Assembly: GCF_003589925.1 (NCBI RefSeq)
Contig: NZ_CP032382.1
Location: 1,550,001 to 1,614,000 of the forward strand
From: Chryseolinea soli
GTDB taxonomy: Bacteria; Bacteroidota; Bacteroidia; Cytophagales; Cyclobacteriaceae
Length of the DNA: 64,000 nt
Reading direction: 5' to 3'
Shown here piece by piece: positions 26,030 through 34,610 of the stretch. The position numbers were made by a program, and so were the translations under genes. The notes under the pieces were generated by a model. The model was not told where the DNA came from and made no database searches. It saw only the letters and a program-made list of their open reading frames with translations. Within the stretch, counting starts at the first letter, position 1. Each line of letters starts with the position of its first letter.

Positions 26030-27297
26030 TGACTTTCGAAAACACACATCATTTTGCCAAGGCTATGGATCGCCAGGACCCGCTGCGGTCGTTCCGGTCC
26101 AAGTTCCACATTCCCACGGTACATGGGAAGACCGCGCTGTATTTTACAGGCAATTCTTTGGGTCTTCAACCCAAGACCACGAAACGATTCCTACTGGAGG
26201 AGCTGGAAGACTGGGCCGCACTAGGAGTGGAAGGACATGTGCACGCGCGTCGTCCCTGGATGTATTATCATAAGCTCACCAAAAAAGCGCTCGCATCGGT
26301 AGTGGGCGCAAAGCCGTCGGAAGTGGTGGCCATGAATCAGCTCACGGTGAATCTGCACCTCATGCTGATCTCGTTCTACACGCCCACGCCCCAACGCTAC
26401 AAGATCCTGACCGAGAGCGGCGCGTTTTCTTCCGACCAATACGCTTTCGAATCGCAGCTCAAATTTCACGGACTCGATCCGGATAAAGCACTGGTGGAAT
26501 TGAAACCCCGCGAAGGCGAATACACCTTGCGCACCGACGACATCCTCGCGGCCATAGAAACACATCGCGACGAACTGGCGCTGGTCATCTTCGGTGGCGT
26601 GCAATATTATACGGGGCAATTTTTTGACATCCCGCGCATCACACAGGCAGGTAAGCGGGCCGGCGCTTGTGTGGGATTTGATCTGGCGCATGCTGTCGGC
26701 AACGTTCCGTTGTCGCTACACAAACACGATGTCGATTTTGCTGTGTGGTGCAGCTACAAATATTTGAACTCCGGTCCGGGTGCGATTGCGGGGGCATTCA
26801 TACACGAGCGCCACTCAAAAAAATTCACCGGCCCGCGTCTTGCCGGGTGGTGGGGCCAGGTGGAGAAAGAACGGTTCCAGATGTTGAAGGGCTTTAAGCC
26901 GATGGAAGGCATCGATGGCTGGCAACTCTCCAATGTTCCCATTTTTCAAAGCGCAGCGCATCTGGCCGCATTGGAAATTTTCCAGGATGCCGGCATGAAA
27001 GCTGTGCGCGCAAAAAGCATTTTGCTGACCGGGTATCTGGAATTCCTGTTGAAGGAAATGGATGCCGGTGAAAAATATTTCACCCTCCTCACCCCTTCAT
27101 CACCCGACGAACGCGGTGCACAACTTTCGTTGCTGATGAAGAAGGACGGCAAAAAAATATTCAAGGCCCTCACGAAAGCTGGTGCGATCGTAGACTGGCG
27201 CGAACCCGATGTGATCCGGCTCGCACCTGCACCGTTATACAACTCGTTTGAGGACGTGTTCCAATTAGGACTCCTGTTCAAGAAAGCACTGAAGTGA
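26029..27297 (+). CDS. kynU: Kynureninase
   Basis: A 422-residue PLP enzyme that cleaves kynurenine or 3-hydroxykynurenine to (hydroxy)anthranilate and alanine. Key signatures: YFTGNSLGLQPK near the N-terminus, VEGHVHARRPWMYYH, GFDLAHAVGN with D218 on the PLP ring, and SYKYLNSGPG with the Schiff-base K244. The ATG at 26029 overlaps the nbaC stop by one base, and the kmo start overlaps the kynU stop by 4 bp, so translation of the three is probably coupled. Confidence 0.96.
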   Translation: MTFENTHHFAKAMDRQDPLRSFRSKFHIPTVHGKTALYFTGNSLGLQPKTTKRFLLEELEDWAALGVEGHVHARRPWMYYHKLTKKALASVVGAKPSEVVAMNQLTVNLHLMLISFYTPTPQRYKILTESGAFSSDQYAFESQLKFHGLDPDKALVELKPREGEYTLRTDDILAAIETHRDELALVIFGGVQYYTGQFFDIPRITQAGKRAGACVGFDLAHAVGNVPLSLHKHDVDFAVWCSYKYLNSGPGAIAGAFIHERHSKKFTGPRLAGWWGQVEKERFQMLKGFKPMEGIDGWQLSNVPIFQSAAHLAALEIFQDAGMKAVRAKSILLTGYLEFLLKEMDAGEKYFTLLTPSSPDERGAQLSLLMKKDGKKIFKALTKAGAIVDWREPDVIRLAPAPLYNSFEDVFQLGLLFKKALK

Positions 27298-28634
27298 AAA
27301 AAAACCAACACATTGCCATCGCCGGTGCAGGCCTTGTGGGCTCGCTGCTGGCCATCTATCTCGCCAAGCGTGGCTATCGCGTGGAAGTTTTTGAACGCCG
27401 GCCCGACCTGCGGTCGCAGGTTTTGGATGGAGGGCGTTCCATCAATCTCGCGCTGAGCAACCGCGGCATTCGTGCGCTGGAAGAAGTAGGGCTGGCCGAG
27501 CAGCTTCGCGCCACGGCGATCCCCATGCACGGCCGCGCCATGCACAACCTGAAAGGCGAGATCACCAAACAGCCCTATGGCAAGGAAGGGCAATTCATCA
27601 ACTCCATTTCACGCAGCGGGCTAAATGCGGTGTTGATGGATCGCGCCGAAGCCCTTGGCGTGCGCTTTCACTTTAACCAACGCGTCGCGCAAGTTAATCT
27701 CGATACAACCACGTTAACGCTGCAGCAGAACGGCACCGAAAAAACATTGACGTTCGACCGCATCATCGGCGCCGACGGCGCGTTCTCATCCATACGGCTC
27801 GCCATGCAGTTCACGGACCGCTTTGATCTCTCGCAAGACTACATCGAACACGGTTATAAAGAGCTGCACATTCCGGCCGGCGCTGGAGGCACTTTCCAAC
27901 TGGAAAAAAATGCGCTGCACATTTGGCCGCGCGAAAGCTTTATGATGATCGCCCTGCCGAATCCGGACGGCAGCTTCACGTGCACCTTGTTCTTTCCTTT
28001 TGAAGGCGCCACATCGTTTGCCGCGCTGAAAACGGCGGACGAGATCAATACATTTTTTAAGACTACTTTTCCCGATGCCGTGGCGCTCATGCCCGATCTG
28101 CTGAGCGACTACCGGGAACACCCCACCGGATCGTTGGTCACCATAAAATGTTTTCCCTGGGTAAAAAACAAAACGCTGGTCATTGGCGACGCTGCCCATG
28201 CCATCGTTCCCTTCTATGGGCAAGGCATGAATGCCGGGTTTGAAGATTGCCACATCCTCAATCAACTGCTCGATCAATATCAGGACGATTGGGACCGCGC
28301 GTTACCGGCTTTTCAATCGCAACGAAAAAAAGATACCGACGCCATTGCCAAATTGGCGTTGGACAATTTTATCGAGATGCGCGATCTTGTGGCCGATGCC
28401 GATTTTCTTTTGCGGAAAAAGATCGAGGCCCGTCTGCACGAGCTCTATCCCACCCAATGGATCCCGCAATACTCCATGGTCACTTTTCATGAAAATATTC
28501 CCTACAGCCAGGCCTACGCCCTGGGGCAAAAACAAAAACGGATCATGGACGAGGTGATGCAGCGGCCCGATATTGCCACTACTTGGCAGACTTTAGATTT
28601 TGAACGGCTTGTTCGTCGAATTCAGGAAGCTTGA
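27294..28634 (+). CDS. kmo: Kynurenine 3-monooxygenase
   Basis: A 446-residue FAD-dependent hydroxylase that converts kynurenine to 3-hydroxykynurenine with NADPH and O2. The GxGxxG FAD motif (IAGAGLVGSLLAIYLAKRG) opens the protein; the second FAD motif VIGDAAHAIVPFYGQGMNAG is complete, and GGRSINLALSNRGIRAL is typical of KMO. It starts with GTG inside the kynU stop (GTGA). Its last 56 bp overlap the 3' end of the convergent MltF-like gene. Tryptophan 2,3-dioxygenase and kynurenine formamidase are not in the window. Confidence 0.95.
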   Translation: MKKNQHIAIAGAGLVGSLLAIYLAKRGYRVEVFERRPDLRSQVLDGGRSINLALSNRGIRALEEVGLAEQLRATAIPMHGRAMHNLKGEITKQPYGKEGQFINSISRSGLNAVLMDRAEALGVRFHFNQRVAQVNLDTTTLTLQQNGTEKTLTFDRIIGADGAFSSIRLAMQFTDRFDLSQDYIEHGYKELHIPAGAGGTFQLEKNALHIWPRESFMMIALPNPDGSFTCTLFFPFEGATSFAALKTADEINTFFKTTFPDAVALMPDLLSDYREHPTGSLVTIKCFPWVKNKTLVIGDAAHAIVPFYGQGMNAGFEDCHILNQLLDQYQDDWDRALPAFQSQRKKDTDAIAKLALDNFIEMRDLVADADFLLRKKIEARLHELYPTQWIPQYSMVTFHENIPYSQAYALGQKQKRIMDEVMQRPDIATTWQTLDFERLVRRIQEA

Positions 28635-30060
28635 TGTGGTATTTGTATTGCTCAAAACGGTCCAGCACATCTTTCACATAATTCACCGGTTCCTCACACT
28701 TGCAATAGCCGGCGTTGGCCACGGGGTCGCGGTAATATTTCGGTTCCGATTTCTTTAACAGGAAGTACTCCACGTTGTCGTCCCATTTGTTCGGATCCTT
28801 TTGGTATTTGCGACAAAGTTTACGCGCATCGATGATGTGGGCGAGACCGGCGTTGTAGGAAGCCAGCACAAATTTCAGACGCTCGTTGGGATCGGAAATG
28901 CTTTTCATCCAATACTTGTCGAGGTACTTTAGATAGTTCACGCCCGCATGAATATTCTGTTGGGGATCGTTCAGGTCCCGGGCGCCAAAACGTTTCGCGG
29001 TGGCGGGCATCAATTGCATGAGCCCCTTGGCACCGGCCCACGATTCGTTGTGCAACGTGAACTTCGATTCCTGATAGACTACGGATGCCAACAGGCGCCA
29101 GTCCCAACCTAAACTGGCAGCGCCCTCCTTGATCAACTCGTCGTAGGGAGAAAGTTTATTGCCTCCCAGCGAGGAGTAGTCGCTGTTCATGCGCACCAGG
29201 GAAGTGCGCGGGCTTTTGAAATAGCGGTTGTAGATCACCATGAAGGTCGATTCCCTTTTGATCTTCACCAACCATTCATCGATCACCTTCACCAACTCCG
29301 GCGAATTGAGGCGTACCGCCCATGCAATTTGCTGGGGCACGCTCAACACGGTGTTCACGTCGATGTTGGGATAGTATGCTGCGTTCACGCGGGCCATCGT
29401 GTGGTCGGCCAACGTGTAGTCGATCTCGCCCAAAGCCACCTTGCGAATGAGCGATTCACTTTCGGCAATCAGCGTATCTTCTTTAATAATGATGTCACCA
29501 CCGAGTTCTTCCGACAAATTCTTCAACCGCATCTCATAGCTCGTGCCCTGAATGACGTGCACTTCTTTTCCGATGAGATCGGCGGGGTTGCGCAGCATGT
29601 TTTCTTCCAGTGCATCGGGTGTGAGTTTGCGCCAATTGCTGGGTTTGCGTTGCACGAGCACTTGATAGGTGTTGAAATGCGGACGCGTGAACGTTACAAG
29701 TTTGCGCCGGGCTTTGTTAATGGTGAGCGGAAAGGCAATGATGTCGCCTTCGCCTTCGTTCAGTTGCCGAATGGCCGGCTCCACACCGGATGTCACTTTT
29801 ATTTTTAACGCAACGTCGAGATGTTTTGCCAAAAGTTGCAGCAATTCATACTCATAGCCCATCGGGTGACCTTTGTAAATAAAATAACTGATGGAATTGT
29901 TGTCGACCAGTGCGTTGAGGTAGCCTCTTTTTTTGATGGCTGCCAGGTCGATGTTGACTTGGGGCTTGGAGAAAAAATCAACTTTCTTTTCCTGGTGACA
30001 GGAGAAGCAAATCAGCACAAGCAACAAGATGACGCGGAAAATCCGATCGGGCCGACTCAT
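28579..30060 (-). CDS. MltF-like membrane-bound lytic transglycosylase
   Basis: A protein of about 493 residues with a lipoprotein-like signal (LLLVLICFSC as lipobox), an extracellular solute-binding domain of family 3 (DLAAIKKRGYLNALVDNNSISYFIYKG; GEGDIIAFPLTINKARRKLVTFTRP) and a C-terminal SLT domain. The SLT domain has the catalytic Glu in VVYQESKF, then GAKGLMQLMPATAKRFG and NIHAGVNYLKYL. This is the MltF arrangement, which cleaves peptidoglycan glycan strands; the binding domain may sense muropeptides. The start at 30060 gives a proper signal peptide. The C-terminus overlaps kmo convergently by 56 bp. Confidence 0.9.
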   Translation of the reverse strand: MSRPDRIFRVILLLVLICFSCHQEKKVDFFSKPQVNIDLAAIKKRGYLNALVDNNSISYFIYKGHPMGYEYELLQLLAKHLDVALKIKVTSGVEPAIRQLNEGEGDIIAFPLTINKARRKLVTFTRPHFNTYQVLVQRKPSNWRKLTPDALEENMLRNPADLIGKEVHVIQGTSYEMRLKNLSEELGGDIIIKEDTLIAESESLIRKVALGEIDYTLADHTMARVNAAYYPNIDVNTVLSVPQQIAWAVRLNSPELVKVIDEWLVKIKRESTFMVIYNRYFKSPRTSLVRMNSDYSSLGGNKLSPYDELIKEGAASLGWDWRLLASVVYQESKFTLHNESWAGAKGLMQLMPATAKRFGARDLNDPQQNIHAGVNYLKYLDKYWMKSISDPNERLKFVLASYNAGLAHIIDARKLCRKYQKDPNKWDDNVEYFLLKKSEPKYYRDPVANAGYCKCEEPVNYVKDVLDRFEQYKYHIKLPEFDEQAVQNLKSAK

Positions 30061-30121
30061 AGAACCTCGAAGATACTGCTTTTTCCGACGGAATAAAAGG
30101 AGCTCCCCGAACACTGGTTAG

Positions 30122-30144
30122 TTGCGGTGCCGTGAGCACCGCAA
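30122..30144 (-). terminator. Hairpin between the GDPD and MltF-like genes
   Basis: Perfect 9-bp stem ttgcggtgc / gcaccgcaa with a 5-nt loop, 7 bp past the GDPD stop. No T-run follows on the reverse strand, so it may be a weak terminator or an mRNA 3'-end stabiliser. Confidence 0.5.
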
Positions 30145-30150
30145 AACCTT

Positions 30151-30966
30151 CTAAAATACGCTGGAAACCTCTATCGGGAAGTCGGTGATGAGAATGTCGA
30201 TGTAATTTTTTTTTACGTAATCCCTGTAAAATTTCGCCGGATGCAGGGCGCCATTGTTCCTTGTGTATTCACTGACATCCATCATTAAAGGGATGTGCAG
30301 GTTGCGAAGCTTTGCCTTAAGCTCCAGCGTTGTGGTGCTGGTGACATAGGCCACAAGGTTTGCGGGAGGGATAGAAAGCGCAGCAATGGCTTCCCAATCT
30401 TTGTCATCTTTCACCAAACAAGAGATGCGAATGTCGTGCGAAGCATCGTATACTTTTTTTGTGTTGATGGGATTGAACGTGAGCACAACGCATTTGTTCA
30501 ACAGCGATGCTTCTTTGACTTTGTTCACCGCCTCTGCCCAAACATCGGTCTTGATGTCCAGCATCATAATGATATCCGCTTGCCGGGCATAGCGCAACAT
30601 GTCGTCGAATGTGAGCAGGTGTTGGTCGGTCACCTGGCCTTTTGCATCCTTCAAAAAAAGCGTGCTCAAATATTCATCGGTCAATTCTGCAATTTTGCCG
30701 GTGCCCGTCGTGGTGCGGTCTACCGTTTCATCATGCAGTATGTAAAGTTTGCCGCTGGCACTTTTGCGGAGGTCCAACTCCAGGATCACCGGTGTGATCT
30801 GGCTATGACTTTCCGTGTGCTTAAACAGGGGCAATGAATTTTCAGGGAAGGCGTCGTAAAATCCGCCGCGGTGGCCGCAGATCCAAAATCTTTTCGCATC
30901 GGTTCTCCATTGCGCCATGCCGGTGAGGCAAGTCAGTGTGAGCATGATGGTGCAAACAATTCTCAT
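30151..30966 (-). CDS. Glycerophosphodiester phosphodiesterase family protein
   Basis: A protein of about 271 residues with a signal peptide (MRIVCTIMLTLTCLTGMAQ). GDPD motifs: WICGHRGGFYDAFPENSL (catalytic HRG..ENSL), VILELDLRKSASGKLYILHDETVDRTTTGTGK (the E/D and H of the metal and acid/base sites) and DIKTD later. It hydrolyses glycerophosphodiesters to glycerol-3-phosphate and an alcohol in the periplasm. The ATG at 30966 was preferred to an in-frame TTG nine bases upstream. It is on the same strand as, and downstream of, the TonB receptor but separated by a terminator. Confidence 0.9.
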   Translation of the reverse strand: MRIVCTIMLTLTCLTGMAQWRTDAKRFWICGHRGGFYDAFPENSLPLFKHTESHSQITPVILELDLRKSASGKLYILHDETVDRTTTGTGKIAELTDEYLSTLFLKDAKGQVTDQHLLTFDDMLRYARQADIIMMLDIKTDVWAEAVNKVKEASLLNKCVVLTFNPINTKKVYDASHDIRISCLVKDDKDWEAIAALSIPPANLVAYVTSTTTLELKAKLRNLHIPLMMDVSEYTRNNGALHPAKFYRDYVKKNYIDILITDFPIEVSSVF

Positions 30967-30985
30967 CCGTTGCAATTTTATAAAT

Positions 30986-31024
30986 AAAAAAAGGAAGCAC
31001 CCCGATGTGCGAGGTGCTTCCTTT
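30986..31024 (-). terminator. Intrinsic terminator of the TonB-dependent receptor gene
   Basis: Perfect 12-bp stem aaaggaagcacc / ggtgcttccttt with an 11-nt loop; the reverse strand continues into a T-run. It lies 15 bp past the receptor stop codon. Confidence 0.88.
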
Positions 31025-31039
31025 CTTATAACGTTTTGA

Positions 31040-34000
31040 TTAATTAAAGATATAGCGGATACCCACCTGAGCTTGCCACACGTTGTCCAGTGTCACGCTC
31101 TTGATGAAGGAATCTTTGATCAGGATCGGCTCTCCGTTAACCGTTTGTGTTCCCAATTTGTACACGGGAGTGCCATCCGGGTTGATGTGATCAACCGAAA
31201 CAGGCGTTGCCGTTGTGGTGGCATAGCCCAATCCCCATTTGTTGTTCAACAAGTTGCCTACGTTAAGAATATCCAGACGCAGCTGAAGCGTATTTTTCTT
31301 TTCGGCGGCACCAACCTTGATGTAGAACTCCTGGACCACCGTGAAATCGAAGCGGGTCAACCAAGGATATACGGCAGCGTTTCTTTCTGCATATTGACCG
31401 CGACGGGTTTTGAGGTATTTGTTTCCATCGATATAAACGTCGTAAGCGGCTTGTTGATCAGCTTCGGTGAACGTCTTGGTGATCGAGTTGCCGCCCGCAT
31501 CCTTGTAGGTTGTGGAGAAAGGTGCGAAGGAAAGATCCGTTCCCTTGTTGGCAACATAGAGCAGGTCGTTTGTGGTCTGACCATCGCCGTTGAGTTCGCT
31601 GCCGTAGGTATAAGAGATCTTACCTGGGTTACCGGTGGCCGAGTTTCCACCGCTATACGATACCATACCTAAAGAGAACATGGTCGAGCCACCGAACTTC
31701 TCGCCATAGTTGAGGCGATAGTTGGCAAAGCCCACGATGCGATGACGCAGGTCGTTGTTGGCATAGGCTGCACCAATATAGTTCTGACCACCCACAGACG
31801 GTGTGTTGGCTTCTACCGTGCTGCTTACCGACTGCATGTCTTTTGCTTGTCCATACGTGTAGGCCAGCATACCGCCAAATCCTTTTGTGGCCGGTTTTTC
31901 AAGTTTCGCCGTGACGGTGTAGGAGTATCCTATTTTGGTGTTCTTCAAAACGAATACGTTCGTCACTTGTGTATTGTAGAAACGTGCGGGGTTCACAGCA
32001 CCACCCGACAATCCGGAGGCAGGGAAACGGCCGCGTGTATCGGGACCTGCAAAATTGCGATCCGGACCTTTCAAGTTGGCGTCGATGTAGCGCAGACCTT
32101 GGAGTTGTTTGTTATAGATGTATTCCAAGGTTCCGATCAGGCCCCAGGGCAGTTTCTGATCGACGGCTACGTTGGTCTTCCACACCATGGGGTACTTCAG
32201 ATTCGGGTCGGTGGCGTTCACCACATACGGCGGCAGCGTGGTGATGTCGGTGCTGGTGGGAATGAATTGGCTGGGATCCAAGCGGAAAGGATATGCCGTG
32301 GTTCCTTGCACGTTGATCACGGCGGTGTTCACACCGTTGTTACCCAACTGGTTCGACACCAATACCTGGGGAATGCGCGATACGAAGATACCGGTACCAC
32401 CACGGATCTGTGTGGTCTTCTCACCCGACACATCATAGTTGAAGCCGATGCGGGGCGACAACAGCAAGCGTGTTTTCGGGAATGCACCTGTGTTCACTTT
32501 GTAGTCGTTGCCGTCCTCGTCTTTAAAGGTAAGACCTGCTACTACGGGGTTATAAAAATCCGTTGCCGTGCCATTGTCATACTTGAACACATCGCCGCGG
32601 ATACCGCCGGTGATCTTCAGGTTTTGCGTGGCTTGCCATTCGTCCTGCAGATAGAAAGAGTAAGTCGATACTTTCAGTGTCTGCAGCGGTTCGGCACCGC
32701 CGGGCAACAAAGAGTAACGCAGGTTGTAGCGGGCGACCGTAACGGGCGACACGGGATTTGTAGGGTCGGCCAGGAAAGCATTGGCTGCCGTTTTGAAGTC
32801 GGCGATGGAGTTGTAAACATAAACACCGTTGGATGACGGGAAGAATACGTTGTTGGACTTATAGAATTCGTAGGCAAGACCCAATGTCAAGGTGTGTTTT
32901 CCGGCGAAGTAGGTCAGGTTGTCCGTAATGTTCAGGGTAGAGTAGTTCAACTTGTTGTCAGGCGTGAAAGGATCGAAACCCACCGAGGTGTAGGTGCTTC
33001 CACCGGCTGCGTTCAAAATGTCGATGGTAGGGAACATCGAAGTTTTGTAGCGGCGGTCTTCAATTTGTTTGTTGAAGGTAGCCACCAGGTTGTTGGCAAA
33101 CTTGCTGGCGAATGTAGAGTTCAACTCGGCTGCAAACGAGCGGGTGTTGTCCTTAATGATATAGCCTGTGTTCTCCGGTGAAACGGCGGTCGCCTGGTTG
33201 GTGCGGTTACCGTTACCGGCGGTGTTACTGCTGTTGCTGTTGCTGATGATCTGATCGGATTCCGAATCGTGGTGCGAGTAGCGGACGGCCAGCTTGTGAT
33301 GATTGTTGATGTTGTAGTCCAACCGCAGGAGGCCTTTTGTACTCTTGATGTCGTTGTTGAAGTTGTCGACGGCACCCAGGTCGAAGCCGAACTTGTCTTG
33401 CATGAACTGCTTCAGGTCTAACATGTCGGACTCCGTTACACGCGACACGTTACCGGTTGCGCCGGATTTGGCCGTTACCCAATCCAACGCAGGTGTGCTG
33501 CTTTTGAATTGCTCCATGTTGGCAAAGAAGAACAGTTTGTTTTTGATGATCGGCCCGCCGATGCGGAAGCCCACAGTGCTTTCTTTCAGGCTCACAGGAG
33601 GAAGGTCTTTGCCGTCAGCTTTCTTGCCGGTCATGTCTTTCTTACTGTTGCGGAAGAGGTAGTAGACTGATCCGGTGATGTCGTTTGTACCGGAGCGCGT
33701 TACGGCGTTGATGCCTGCACCGGCAAAACCGGATTGACGCACGTCGAAAGGTGCAACGTTCAACTGCACTTCGTCAAGCGCGTCCAACGATACGGCCGTT
33801 GTTCCAGTGCGGCCGCCGGCTTGTGCCGAGTTGCCCAAACCAAAACCGTTGTTGAAAACCGATCCGTCAATAGTAAAGTTGTTGAAGCGGCTGTCCTGGC
33901 CGGCAAAAGAGCGGCCGTTACCATAAGCGTTGTATTTCACGATGTCGTTCACGTTACGACCGATGGTCGGCACGCTGTTCAAGTTCTCGCGGTTGAACGA

Positions 34001-34405
34001 TGCAGCGGCACCGGTGCGGTCGGAGCTGAAGATGTCGTTGCGTCCAGCCGAAACCACCACTTCTTCGAGTTGGGTGCTTTCATCAACCAGCTTCACGTTC
34101 ACATCGGCAGACGTACCCAGGTTGAGGTAAATGTCGTTGACGCTTTGTTCTTTGTAACCCACGAAGGTGAATTTCACGGTGTAAGGACCACCCACACGCA
34201 TACCTGGTAGGGTATAGCGGCCATCCGCTAAAGTAGTTGTTCCATACGACGTTCCGGAAGGTGTGTGCACGGCGATCACCGTAGCGCCTGGCAGGGCTCC
34301 CCCGTTGCCATCGGTCACGATACCGGCAATAGAAGAGGTCGTCACCTGCGCCCATGCGCCCAGAGATCCGAGCAGCAAGGCCATTAACAGTAAAGATTTT
34401 CTCAT
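31040..34405 (-). CDS. Oar-like TonB-dependent outer-membrane receptor
   Basis: A 1121-residue outer-membrane protein. Order: signal peptide ([16 protein letters not shown]); carboxypeptidase-regulatory-like domain ([23 protein letters not shown] ... [15 protein letters not shown]); plug ([47 protein letters not shown]); then a long beta-barrel ending QVGIRYIFN with a terminal aromatic pattern. The [14 protein letters not shown] and [10 protein letters not shown] motifs are those of the Oar group first described in Myxococcus, which transports or secretes unknown substrates. There is no SusD partner, so it is not a polysaccharide-utilisation pair. The gene is monocistronic, with a -7 element upstream and a terminator downstream. 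Confidence 0.9.
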   Translation of the reverse strand: MRKSLLLMALLLGSLGAWAQVTTSSIAGIVTDGNGGALPGATVIAVHTPSGTSYGTTTLADGRYTLPGMRVGGPYTVKFTFVGYKEQSVNDIYLNLGTSADVNVKLVDESTQLEEVVVSAGRNDIFSSDRTGAAASFNRENLNSVPTIGRNVNDIVKYNAYGNGRSFAGQDSRFNNFTIDGSVFNNGFGLGNSAQAGGRTGTTAVSLDALDEVQLNVAPFDVRQSGFAGAGINAVTRSGTNDITGSVYYLFRNSKKDMTGKKADGKDLPPVSLKESTVGFRIGGPIIKNKLFFFANMEQFKSSTPALDWVTAKSGATGNVSRVTESDMLDLKQFMQDKFGFDLGAVDNFNNDIKSTKGLLRLDYNINNHHKLAVRYSHHDSESDQIISNSNSSNTAGNGNRTNQATAVSPENTGYIIKDNTRSFAAELNSTFASKFANNLVATFNKQIEDRRYKTSMFPTIDILNAAGGSTYTSVGFDPFTPDNKLNYSTLNITDNLTYFAGKHTLTLGLAYEFYKSNNVFFPSSNGVYVYNSIADFKTAANAFLADPTNPVSPVTVARYNLRYSLLPGGAEPLQTLKVSTYSFYLQDEWQATQNLKITGGIRGDVFKYDNGTATDFYNPVVAGLTFKDEDGNDYKVNTGAFPKTRLLLSPRIGFNYDVSGEKTTQIRGGTGIFVSRIPQVLVSNQLGNNGVNTAVINVQGTTAYPFRLDPSQFIPTSTDITTLPPYVVNATDPNLKYPMVWKTNVAVDQKLPWGLIGTLEYIYNKQLQGLRYIDANLKGPDRNFAGPDTRGRFPASGLSGGAVNPARFYNTQVTNVFVLKNTKIGYSYTVTAKLEKPATKGFGGMLAYTYGQAKDMQSVSSTVEANTPSVGGQNYIGAAYANNDLRHRIVGFANYRLNYGEKFGGSTMFSLGMVSYSGGNSATGNPGKISYTYGSELNGDGQTTNDLLYVANKGTDLSFAPFSTTYKDAGGNSITKTFTEADQQAAYDVYIDGNKYLKTRRGQYAERNAAVYPWLTRFDFTVVQEFYIKVGAAEKKNTLQLRLDILNVGNLLNNKWGLGYATTTATPVSVDHINPDGTPVYKLGTQTVNGEPILIKDSFIKSVTLDNVWQAQVGIRYIFN

Positions 34406-34441
34406 ACGTTTGATTAAGATTTAGAATTAGTTAGAGCGTGA

Positions 34442-34449
34442 CAAAAGTA
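34442..34449 (-). promoter_or_regulatory. -7 element of the Oar-like receptor gene
   Basis: The reverse strand reads TACTTTTG, an exact TAnnTTTG match 36 bp before the receptor ATG; no clear -33 TTTG at the expected spacing. Confidence 0.5.
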
Positions 34450-34610
34450 CCCGAATGGTCACACTTAACCTTTAAAGCACTTTTAATTCTTTCCACAAAA
34501 TGTTTACAATCATTTAACACTGGCTCATGTTCCACTCATAAAATTTAAGCTAATTATTTGATAAAGAATATTTTATTTGCCCACCGGATTCATTAAACCT
34601 AAACCTCATT

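Noticed and set aside
31742..32836. 364-codon open frame inside the TonB receptor gene on the opposite strand
   Set aside because: Receptor signatures on the reverse strand are continuous across it; the antisense frame has no domain.
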